This document shows positions 24,493-31,742 of a stretch of 64,000 nt of DNA, piece by piece. The notes under the pieces were generated by a model. That model was not told the DNA's origin. It saw nothing but the letters and a program-made list of their open reading frames with translations, and ran no database searches. This DNA comes from Salinispora tropica CNB-440. Its GTDB lineage: Bacteria; Actinomycetota; Actinomycetes; Mycobacteriales; Micromonosporaceae. Both the position numbers and the translations under genes were made by a program. Positions within the stretch are counted from its first letter, which is position 1. Every line of letters starts with the position of its first letter. Location: the NCBI RefSeq assembly GCF_000016425.1, contig NC_009380.1:1182144-1246143 (forward strand). The letters run 5' to 3'.

Positions 24493-24832
24493 ATGTAGAG
24501 CAAATTTGGACCAGCTCGTTCCCGTAGCCGCCGCCTTCGGTGCTCGGTGCTTTGGTCGGCTTGCTGGCGGACGGGTGGCGGGCTGGATGCCATCAGGGGT
24601 CTGCCCGGTGGTGCCGGCGACTGCGGGCTGTAGTGGTCTCCGGAGTCAAGGGACGCCCGTAGGGGCGGTCGCGGAGTGACGCGTAGCGCCCGTGAGGTCG
24701 GCGGGGCGGCGCTCGTGCGCCCGGGCTGCCCGTAGATAGTCGTTTGCGGTCTGGGGCGGTTGTTCGACGACGTCCAACGGGGAGCTGCAAGGCCCCTTCG
24801 GCGTGCGGCGACGTGCGTCGGCGTCTGTCCGT

Positions 24833-24855
24833 GTTGCCGTCACCGTTGCCGTCAA
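24833..24855 (+). repeat. Interval repeat, right copy in interval 3
   Basis: Two tandem GTTGCCGTCA units, 99 bp before the orphan HINT junction at 24955. Confidence 0.65.
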
Positions 24856-24954
24856 CCAGGTCCGCCGCCGAGGGCCGATACGGTGCTGGTCGATGAAAGT
24901 CCAGGTCAACGACATGTCGCCGTAGGTCACTCTCCGTGTAGGCAGTGAATATGC

Positions 24955-25004
24955 CACACGTACTATGTGATCGCCGGTGATACGCCGGTACTTGTTCACA
25001 ACAC
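24955..25004 (+). repeat. HINT-junction repeat, copy 4 (orphan)
   Basis: Begins CACACGTACTATGTG and encodes HTYYVIAGDTPVLVHN; a TGA lies in frame two codons before the His codon. Confidence 0.85.
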
Positions 25005-25323
25005 GGGCCCTACGCCTCCGACGCCGAGCGGGGTGGTGTACCTGCGAACAGATGTGCTGACCGGTGAGGAATATATCGGACAAGCTAAGAACTGGAAACG
25101 ATATCTTGCAAGACAAAAAGAGCACGCGAAGAAGCATCCTGGTGCTGCTTTCAGCTTTGAGGTTGTAGGTCGTGCGAATCCGGGGAAGGACCTCGACGTG
25201 TTGGAAGAAAGCTGGATCCGCGCAGGCGGTGGCAAGAAATCTGTGCCTGGCAGTGTTCTGCAGAACGGCAGAGTCCAAATGAATGACAGCAAGTATCTGG
25301 CTGCCGGAGGTGACGTATGCTGA
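24967..25323 (+). CDS. Orphan toxin tip 4: GIY-YIG nuclease domain
   Basis: After the HINT end comes an ~95-residue GIY-YIG-type nuclease. The paired motif appears as GVVYLRT...GEEYIGQAK, with the downstream catalytic-type Arg/His in KRYLARQKEH and the Glu in DVLEESWIRAGGG. The end is MNDSKYLAAGGDVC. GIY-YIG enzymes cut DNA through a metal-dependent Tyr/Arg/Glu site, and such domains occur as polymorphic toxin tips. No ribosome site precedes the internal GTG. The stop overlaps the immunity gene by 7 nt. Confidence 0.75.
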   Translation: MIAGDTPVLVHNTGPTPPTPSGVVYLRTDVLTGEEYIGQAKNWKRYLARQKEHAKKHPGAAFSFEVVGRANPGKDLDVLEESWIRAGGGKKSVPGSVLQNGRVQMNDSKYLAAGGDVC

Positions 25324-25796
25324 AGGAGTGCCGTAAGGGTCACATCTTTGGTGTGCCTGTGGCTGACGGCCAGGTTGCGCTGGGGCAGGTGATTGTTCCA
25401 TTAGCCAGCAATTTTCTGGCGGCGATTCATCGGGACCTAATTCGGGCTGATGAGACTGATGTCTTGGCAGCTAGACTCGATACACCAGTAATTTTCGCTG
25501 AGACCATGGATTTCAAGATCAGAGAAGGGGTGTGGCCGATACTAGGTAGTCGTGGGATTCCCGGTTCAATCCGTCTACCGAACTATACGGTGTGGGTTGA
25601 GCCGCCGGGGGAGTACCGCATCCAGAGCATTGATGGAACGGTGGGTTCCAGCGCAATTTCTGCGGAGACGGCCGGCGAGATGCGCCACCAGAAGTCCTAT
25701 GCTCCGGCTTTCATCGAAGCGGCATTGCAGGCGTTGCACGGTTTTAGACCATGGGTATCTGCGTTCGACGAAATTATTCTCCCTTCTGGAAAGTAG
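25317..25796 (+). CDS. Imm26-like immunity protein for the GIY-YIG toxin
   Basis: ATG overlaps the toxin stop by 7 nt; 159 residues. The N-terminus (HIFGVPVADGQVALGQVIVP) has the FxxPxxDGxxxxGxV pattern of the Imm26 immunity family. A second half (WVEPPGEYRIQSIDG, then a C-terminal helix) follows. Imm26 proteins are found beside nuclease tips of polymorphic toxins. The family match is by eye; the position is strong support. Confidence 0.65.
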   Translation: MLKECRKGHIFGVPVADGQVALGQVIVPLASNFLAAIHRDLIRADETDVLAARLDTPVIFAETMDFKIREGVWPILGSRGIPGSIRLPNYTVWVEPPGEYRIQSIDGTVGSSAISAETAGEMRHQKSYAPAFIEAALQALHGFRPWVSAFDEIILPSGK

Positions 25797-25978
25797 CGAT
25801 CCTCTGCTTTCGGTGCCGCGATGAGTCAGGTCAAAAGGGTCTCGATGTGAGGCGGGAGCCACCGTCTCGTTCATGTGTAGCGAATTTGGACGAATAGGGG
25901 CCTGACCAGGTGATCGGCCTCGATGCGGCACCTCGGTTGCCTTGTGTAAATGAGGTGCTGCTTTGAGCTCCTAATACT

Positions 25979-26007
25979 CCAGCAGGAGATCCGTTCGGAC
26001 CTGCTGG
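25979..26007 (+). terminator. Strong hairpin after the last immunity gene
   Basis: CCAGCAGG (25979-25986) pairs with CCTGCTGG (26000-26007). The loop itself contains TCCG/CGGA, so the stem is about 12 bp with a 3-nt bulge. There is no T-tract. It could end the cassette transcript or belong to the left end of the IS701 element. Confidence 0.45.
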
Positions 26008-26013
26008 GGCTGT

Positions 26014-27139
26014 GTGGTTTTGTCCGTGGGCGTGGAGCAGCCACCGCTGAGTCTCGTGGTTGTGTGGACCAAAGATTCGGCGGTGGCTGCCGCCTACAGA
26101 GTAGATGCCCAGCGATGGTCTCGGCTGTTCGACGAGCTGATGGACGTGGTCGGGTCGTGCTTCGGTCGGCCTGAGCCGCGCTGGCGGGTGCGGGACTTCA
26201 TGGCCGGGCTGCTGGCGCCGTTGCCGAGGAAGAACTGTTGGACGATCGCGGAGCACGCCGGTGACGACGGCCCGGGTGGCACGCAGGATCTGATCGGTCG
26301 GGCCCGGTGGGACGACGCGCAGGTCCGCGCCGATGTGCGGGATTTCGTCGCGGTCAAGCTCGGGCATCCGGAAGGGGTGCTGGTCATCGATGAGACCGGG
26401 GATCTGAGGAAGGGCGTGCACACCGTCGGGGTGCAACGGCAATACTCCCTTACCGCAGGGAAGATCGAGAACTGTCAGCTCGCGGTGCACCTGTCGTATG
26501 CCTCACCGGCCGGGCGAACCCTGGTCGACGTGGCTCTTTACCTGCCGATGTCCTGGGTCTATGATCCCGGGCGACGGGTGGAGGCAGGGGTACCCGACAC
26601 GGTCGGGTTCGCCACGAAGTCGCAGCTGGCACGGCGGCTGATCGACACCGCCCTCGCCGGTGGGCTGCCGTGTCGGTGGGTTGCCGGCGACGAGGCCTAC
26701 GGCGGTGATCCCCTTCTGCCCGCGGCCCTGCGAGGCCACGAGCTGGGTTACGTCCTCGCGGTTGCCTGCTCACACCGGGTCCCCACCGGACTGGATGCCC
26801 AGCGAGCGGACCAGATCGCCGCCGGTCTGCCGAAGCGGGCGTGGCAGCGGATCTCCGCCGGTCAGGGGGCGAAGGGTCACCGCTACTACGACTGGGCGTT
26901 CGTCACCCTGCCCCTGGCCGTCGACGAGCACGACGGTCACCACTGGCTGCTGATCCGCCGCAACCGCAGCACCGGTGAGCTGGCATTCTACCGCTGCTGG
27001 TCACCCCAACCGGTTCCACTGCACCACCTGGTGGCCGTCGCCGGCCGGCGGTGGGGCATCGAGGAATCGTTCCAGGCCACCAAGACGGGCCTCGGCCTGG
27101 ACCAGTATCAACACCACTGCTGGCGGGCCTGGCACCGTC
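26014..27139 (+). mobile_element. IS701-type transposase gene, 3'-truncated
   Basis: About 375 residues of a DDE transposase of the IS701 kind: RWRVRDFMAGLLAPLPRKNC, then WTIAEHAGDD, LVIDETGDLRKGVHTVGVQR (first catalytic Asp), WVAGDEAYGGDPLLPAALRG (second Asp) and GRRWGIEESFQATKTGLGLD (Glu region). The usual ending QxRxWxAWHRH appears as CWRAWHRH, after which the sequence switches to reversed IS3 DNA, so the last ~40 residues are missing. The start is uncertain (GTG near 26032 is possible). The gene is unlikely to be active. Confidence 0.8.
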
Positions 27140-27305
27140 ACGGGGATCCCGTCGGCGGCCAGCTCGCTCACGAGCGGGTAGAGCCCTTTCCCGGCAGATG
27201 CGCCTGCGACAAGTACGCCGCCGCCCGGCGTAGGACCTCGTTCTCCTGTTCGAGGAGCTTGATCCGCTTGCGGGCCTCACACAGCTCGGCCGACTCGCTG
27301 CCGCT
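27140..27305 (-). mobile_element. IS3-family OrfA end and OrfB start, inverted fragment
   Basis: On the minus strand the frame reads SESAELCEARKRIKLLEQEN, then EVLRRAAAYLSQA and GKGSTRS, the leucine-zipper C-terminus of IS3 OrfA. The overlapping frame begins OrfB with LYPLVSELAADGIPV. It is joined head-on to the IS701 gene. Confidence 0.75.
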
Positions 27306-27518
27306 GGCGACAACGCCGCCATGGAGCCGTTCTTCGGCCTGCTGCAGAACGACGTCCTCGACCGGCGGACCTGGACGACCCTGCAGCAGTTGAGGAGCGC
27401 GATCGTGACCTGGATCGAAGGGACCTACCGTCGCCGTCGACGCCAACGATCCCTGTCTCGGTTGACCCCTATCGAGTACGAGACCATCATGACCCCACCG
27501 GCCAGGCAAGCCGCGTAG
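27306..27518 (+). mobile_element. IS3-family OrfB C-terminal fragment
   Basis: The plus-strand frame reads NAAMEPFFGLLQNDVLDRR, IVTWIEGTYRRRRRQRSLSR and LTPIEYETIM, the end of an IS3 OrfB integrase-type transposase. The catalytic DDE core is missing. Together with the inverted OrfA piece it shows an internal inversion or deletion of one IS3 copy. Confidence 0.8.
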
Positions 27519-27768
27519 CTACAACTGTCACCTACTGGTGCAGCAGACCCACCGCGGGAACGACGGCGTTGCCGAGGGTTCGGACGCGGGTAGGCTCCAG
27601 CTGATCGGCAGGCCGATGAGCCATTCGACGGCTTCGGCGGGCGCCCTCCAGGAACCCGTGGATTGAATCACCCACGGACCCGTGCCTCGGTTGCTGTGTT
27701 ATATCGGCCGCCGCGTCCGACCGGCCATCCGTGTCGGCCCATGCTTGCGGTGGGCCTGGGTCATCCTC

Positions 27769-28107
27769 TTATTCGAGATGCGCCGTGAGGTTGTCTACCT
27801 GGAGGGCTAGCTGGCGTTGCTGCCTGTTCAGTTCATCCCGGCGCTGCTGTAGATGCGCCCTCAGGTCGGGGCACATCTGGAGCTCTGGTCGCGGACCCTG
27901 GGCGCAAGGAAGAAAGCGGCGGATCGCGTCCGAGTTGAGCCCCGAGGCCAGAAGCGCGGTGATCTGGTCAACCACCAGGGGCGCGTCATCACCGTACTCC
28001 CGATAGCCATTGGCCTCACGCTGCGGGACGAGAAGCCCCTGCTCCTCGTAGTAGCGAAGCGCTCGCCTGCTGGCCCCGGTCCTCGCGGACAACTCCCCGA
28101 TGCGCAT
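27769..28107 (-). CDS. MerR-family regulator
   Basis: 112 residues. The N-terminal winged HTH is typical (MRIGELSARTGASRRALRYY, then EEQGLLVPQREANGYREYGD). A long dimerisation helix follows (CPDLRAHLQQRRDELNRQQR). Cysteines at ~78 and ~88 could sense metal or redox, but no known sensor motif is complete. It is divergent from the hydrolase gene across 53 bp that hold a promoter with the long spacer MerR proteins act on, so the hydrolase is its likely target. Confidence 0.85.
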   Translation of the reverse strand: MRIGELSARTGASRRALRYYEEQGLLVPQREANGYREYGDDAPLVVDQITALLASGLNSDAIRRFLPCAQGPRPELQMCPDLRAHLQQRRDELNRQQRQLALQVDNLTAHLE

Positions 28108-28122
28108 CCGCCCTCCCTCGCC

Positions 28123-28154
28123 TTGACCTTGACGCCGACGTGAACCCTTATGGT
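28123..28154 (+). promoter_or_regulatory. MerR-type promoter with 20-bp spacer
   Basis: TTGACC (28123-28128) and TATGGT (28149-28154) are 20 bp apart. The spacer holds a near-dyad, TTGACGCCGACGTGAA. MerR regulators activate such overlong promoters by bending the spacer. The ATG at 28161 starts 7 bp after the -10, so the mRNA is probably leaderless. Confidence 0.6.
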
Positions 28155-28160
28155 CTCGCC

Positions 28161-28775
28161 ATGCCTAATTCAACCTCACCGGCCACGCCCGATGTTCCGA
28201 TCCAGCGGGTGTTCATCGTCCACGGCTACGGAGCAACACCCGACAACCACTGGTTCCCGTGGCTGCGGGACCTGCTCACCTCGCGCGGCGTCGACGCCAC
28301 TACGGTACCGATGCCGGAGCCTCAAGCGCCTTCCGCAGCCGATTGGCACGAAGCCGTCAGCACGGCACTACGCCCTGTTGATGATCGGACCTGGATCGTC
28401 GCCCACAGCCTGGGAGCGATTACCGTGCTGCGCCATCTGGCGGCGCTACCGCACCCGTGGACCCTCGGTGGGGCGGTCCTGGTCTCGGGCTTCACCGGCC
28501 GACTCGATGGGGTTCCCATCCTGGACACCTTCCTCGCTGACGATGTGAACCTCGCAGCGGTCGTACCGAACATCCTCCAACGTCACGTGATCCATTCCGA
28601 TGACGACCCCATTGTCCCGCCCGAAGCCTCCGCTGCCTTGGCCGTCCGGCTACAGGCCCAGGTCCACGTCGTCAGGGGCGCCGGTCACTTCCTGGACAGC
28701 GAAGGCGTTACCACCCTGCCCTTGGTAGCCGAGCTTCTCGGAACTGCTGAAACGCTCGAATCCCCGATGCACTGA
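28161..28775 (+). CDS. RBBP9/YdeN-type alpha/beta hydrolase
   Basis: About 204 residues from ATG 28161 (an in-frame GTG at 28140 would lie inside the promoter). Motifs: VFIVHGYGATPDNHWFPWL at the N-terminus, the nucleophile elbow VAHSLGA, the acid in HSDDDPIVPP and the His in GAGHFLDSEG. These form the Ser-Asp-His triad of the YdeN/RBBP9 serine hydrolases, whose substrates are mostly unknown. It is probably controlled by the divergent MerR protein. Confidence 0.85.
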   Translation: MPNSTSPATPDVPIQRVFIVHGYGATPDNHWFPWLRDLLTSRGVDATTVPMPEPQAPSAADWHEAVSTALRPVDDRTWIVAHSLGAITVLRHLAALPHPWTLGGAVLVSGFTGRLDGVPILDTFLADDVNLAAVVPNILQRHVIHSDDDPIVPPEASAALAVRLQAQVHVVRGAGHFLDSEGVTTLPLVAELLGTAETLESPMH

Positions 28776-28933
28776 TCTCGGAAGATCAGCTCAGCGTACC
28801 TCCGCGGCACCCGGACCATGATCAGCATTGTGCGCAGTGACCAGGTTCATGATCCAGCCTGTCGTCGCTCTGCCGGAAGCTGGCGGCAGGGGCGAGCTGC
28901 GGCACGGCGTACCTCAGGGAAGAGCGACGGCGA

Positions 28934-29389
28934 CTACACCGTGATCGTGCTGTGCTGATCGGATACATGGGCCTGCTCATAGAACCATTGCAGGTGGCCG
29001 AGCAGTGTCTCGGCGGCACCGGCTTGGCCGAGGACCTTCAGCGGGAATCCTGGGCGCAACGTCAGCTTTGCGGCGGCGATGTCGACCCCCGGGAGCTGGT
29101 TGAGCCGCTGCCGCAGTTGCTCGCGTAGCACCACGTCGTCGAATGGGTGCCGGTTGCTCAGATGCTGGAACACCACCTCGAACTTCCCGCTTGGGTAGAC
29201 CGTGGCGGGCCAGATGTCGCCGTCTCGGTGTCCACGTTCGCGGGCCATCAGGAAGCACGATGTCTCGGCGGCGCTGCCATAGAGCAGGCTGCCACTCAGG
29301 GCTGTCCACTGGTCGAGCAAGGCCAACGTTGCCCCGGCTCCGTCTCTGCTGCGGCCCGGTTGCAGGTGTCGCGGGTCCTCCCCACGCAC
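28934..29389 (-). CDS. Uncharacterised protein, possibly 5'-truncated
   Basis: A GTG-started frame of 151 residues. The first ~20 residues look non-native, but the rest has protein-like composition: ETSCFLMARERGHRDGDIWP, VYPSGKFEVVFQHLSNRHPF, then QLPGVDIAAAKLTLRPGFPL and a C-terminal helix LLGHLQWFYEQ. The end resembles C-terminal domains of larger proteins, so this may be a fragment. No family is recognised. It overlaps upstream DNA of the next gene on the other strand. Confidence 0.4.
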   Translation of the reverse strand: MRGEDPRHLQPGRSRDGAGATLALLDQWTALSGSLLYGSAAETSCFLMARERGHRDGDIWPATVYPSGKFEVVFQHLSNRHPFDDVVLREQLRQRLNQLPGVDIAAAKLTLRPGFPLKVLGQAGAAETLLGHLQWFYEQAHVSDQHSTITV

Positions 29390-29457
29390 GTGGGGGTGCG
29401 CCGCGGCAGTGGGAGGTGCAGCGCCTGTTCGACCTGCAGTCTGGCAGGGTTGGCCGC

Positions 29458-30285
29458 ATGGATCTAACGGACGTGTTCGAGTGGCGCGGACGCAAAGTTC
29501 GATGGCGTCAAATGGGTTCTGGGCCTGACGTCGTGTTCTGTCATGGGACCCCGTGGTCCTCGCAGCTGTGGGGCCCCTACGCTGAGGCCCTGAGCAGTGA
29601 GTTCACGGTTTACCTTTGGGATATGCCCGGCTACGGGCAGTCATCGAAGTTCCCCGATCACCAAGTGTCGTTGGATCTCCAAAGTGAGTTGCTGACTGAC
29701 CTCGTCTCGCATTGGGAGCTCCAGTCCCCACATGTCGTAGCTCACGACTACGGCGGCGCCGTCGCGTTGAGGGCCCTCCTTTTGCATGGGTGCGCGTTCG
29801 CGTCGTTGGCGCTGGTCGACGTGGTGGCGCTGGCTCCCTGGGGGTCGGACTTCTTCCGGCTGGTGGGCGACAACACCGAGGCTTTCCACGCGCTTCCAAG
29901 CGCCGTACACGAAGGAGCGCTGCGGGCCTACATCGCAGGAGCCAGTCACGTCGGTTTGACGCCCGGGCAGATGCAGGACCTTGCTTCTCCCTGGCTCGAT
30001 ACCGACGGGCAAGCCGCGTTCTACCGACAGATCGCCCAGGCGGACCAGGCCTACACAGACGAGGTTCAAGGGCTCTATCCGCGTCTCGACCTGCCGGTCC
30101 TGGTGGTGTGGGGCAAGAACGACACGTGGATCCCGGTCGACCGCGCTCACCGACTTGCCGAACTCATCCCCGGCGCCCAACTCGAGTTAGTCGATGGGGC
30201 TGGTCACCTGATTCAGCTTGACCAGCCCGTACAGCTGGCCACGACGTTGCATCGTTGGCTCACCTCGCAGGCCACGATGAGGTGA
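29458..30285 (+). CDS. Alpha/beta hydrolase, dehalogenase/epoxide hydrolase type
   Basis: 275 residues from ATG 29458. The oxyanion motif is FCHGTPWSSQLW. The nucleophile elbow is AHDYGG, with Asp97 instead of Ser, as in haloalkane dehalogenases and epoxide hydrolases. The acid region is VLVVWGKNDTWIP and the base His lies in VDGAGHLIQLDQP. An Asp nucleophile indicates chemistry through an ester intermediate on a halide or epoxide. The cap region is not diagnostic, so the substrate is unknown. The gene stands alone. Confidence 0.85.
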   Translation: MDLTDVFEWRGRKVRWRQMGSGPDVVFCHGTPWSSQLWGPYAEALSSEFTVYLWDMPGYGQSSKFPDHQVSLDLQSELLTDLVSHWELQSPHVVAHDYGGAVALRALLLHGCAFASLALVDVVALAPWGSDFFRLVGDNTEAFHALPSAVHEGALRAYIAGASHVGLTPGQMQDLASPWLDTDGQAAFYRQIAQADQAYTDEVQGLYPRLDLPVLVVWGKNDTWIPVDRAHRLAELIPGAQLELVDGAGHLIQLDQPVQLATTLHRWLTSQATMR

Positions 30286-30545
30286 TGCGGTTCGACACGT
30301 GCTCGGCGGCAATCCCGCGTACCTGTTGGGACGTCCGCGGCGTGATCAGCTTCTACGCAGACCGGACTACCTCGGGTTGGTTGGTGAGCACACGGTCCAG
30401 CACTCACTCACCCTGCGGACAGAGGGCGGGTTTCCGCAGCCCACTGCGGGACTAACAGGCTTCGGAGCGGAGCCTCGCCAACGTAGCGGATGGCCCAGCT
30501 AGCGCCGGGCCATCCGCTACGGCACCCGATCCCGATCGCGAGGGG

Positions 30546-31688
30546 CTAGGAGATGCTGTGGAAGAAGGTGCGGATGTCGTTGGCGAGTAGTTCGGTGGCA
30601 TCCATCGCGGGGAAGTGCCCGCCTTCGGTGAACTCGCTCCAGTGGCTGATCGCCTTCCCTGGGTCCATCGTGCGGCGGAGGAGTGGGTGGGTGTCGAACA
30701 CGGCCCATCCGGTCGGTACGGGGGCGGCCATGACCAGGTCGAGGCCGGAGTGCTCGGACTCGTAGTAGAACTGTGCGCTTGACGCGCCACTGCGAGTGAA
30801 CCAGTACAGGCTGATGTTGGTGAGGAGTTGGTCACGGTCGACCGACTCGTCTGGGGTCTGGTAGGTGCCGTTGGTCTTGGTCTTGAACTTTTCAGCGATC
30901 CACGCGAGCTGACCGACCGGCGAGTCGGTGAGGGCCGCGCCGATCGTGTCGGGGCGGTGGTTGTGCATCAGGAGGTATCCGCGATCGGTCGCGTCTTCGG
31001 TGCGTACTGCCTGGATCTGGGTGATTTCGTCGTCGGAGAGGCCGTCGGGGTAGGGGAACTTGTCGCCGACCAACCCGAGTAGGTGGGGGTCGATGCCGAG
31101 GTGCGTGCCGATGATGCGCTCGGGGTATTCGGTGGCGAGGCGACCGGTGGTGCCCGAACCGATGTCGGTGCCGTGGGCGGCGAACCTCTCGTAGCCGAGA
31201 CGCGTCATGATCTCGGCGTAGGCCTCTGCGGTCCGCGCCAACTCCCAGCCGGTCCCGGACAGCGGGGTGGAGAACCCGAAACCGGGCAGCGACGGGATGA
31301 CCACGTGGAACCTGTCGGTCAGCAGCGGGATGAGGTGCTGGTACTCGACGAACGAGCCGGGCCAGCCGTGGTTCAGCATCAGCGGGGTGGCCTGCGGGTT
31401 CGTCGATCGCACGTGGACGATGTGGAACGTCTGACCGTTGACGACCGTCGTGGCCTGTTCGTACTCGTTCAGTTTTGCCTCCTGAGCACGCCAGTCGAAG
31501 TCGTCACGCCAGTAGTCGGCGAGTTCCTTCAGGTAGGCCCGGGGGATGCCGCGGCTGAAGTCGGTGCGGTCGTCTCGGCCGGGCACGGGGTCCGGCCAGC
31601 GGGTGTGGGACAGCCGGTTACGCAGGTCGTCGATGTCGGCCTGCGGGATGTCGATGCGGAACGGGGTGAGCGCGTTGTTCTCGTGCAT
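30546..31688 (-). CDS. Epoxide hydrolase with EHN N-terminal domain
   Basis: 380 residues from ATG 31688; a TTG at 31709 would add 7. The N-terminal epoxide-hydrolase domain runs ~1-110 (FRIDIPQADIDDLRNRLSHT, then WPDPVPG). The catalytic fold follows: oxyanion LNHGWPGSFVEY, nucleophile Asp in AAHGTDIGSG, and base His in EGGHFPAMD. This matches microsomal-type epoxide hydrolases, which open epoxides to diols for detoxification or catabolism. It is divergent from a WYL regulator, which is the likely controller. Confidence 0.9.
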   Translation of the reverse strand: MHENNALTPFRIDIPQADIDDLRNRLSHTRWPDPVPGRDDRTDFSRGIPRAYLKELADYWRDDFDWRAQEAKLNEYEQATTVVNGQTFHIVHVRSTNPQATPLMLNHGWPGSFVEYQHLIPLLTDRFHVVIPSLPGFGFSTPLSGTGWELARTAEAYAEIMTRLGYERFAAHGTDIGSGTTGRLATEYPERIIGTHLGIDPHLLGLVGDKFPYPDGLSDDEITQIQAVRTEDATDRGYLLMHNHRPDTIGAALTDSPVGQLAWIAEKFKTKTNGTYQTPDESVDRDQLLTNISLYWFTRSGASSAQFYYESEHSGLDLVMAAPVPTGWAVFDTHPLLRRTMDPGKAISHWSEFTEGGHFPAMDATELLANDIRTFFHSIS

Positions 31689-31742
31689 GACACCGACGTT
31701 CTCAGGCAATGCGGCAGGGTAGCTTCCGCGATTGCTGAAAAG

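Noticed and set aside
20440..24600. CRISPR array from the regularly recurring repeats between toxin cassettes
   Set aside because: Repeats are 500-1900 bp apart, imperfect, and flank genes; there are no short unique spacers and no cas genes.
31083..31742. Long plus-strand frame opposite the epoxide hydrolase, joined to the WYL regulator
   Set aside because: It is antisense to a clear epoxide hydrolase; the WYL protein starts at 31743 or 31752.
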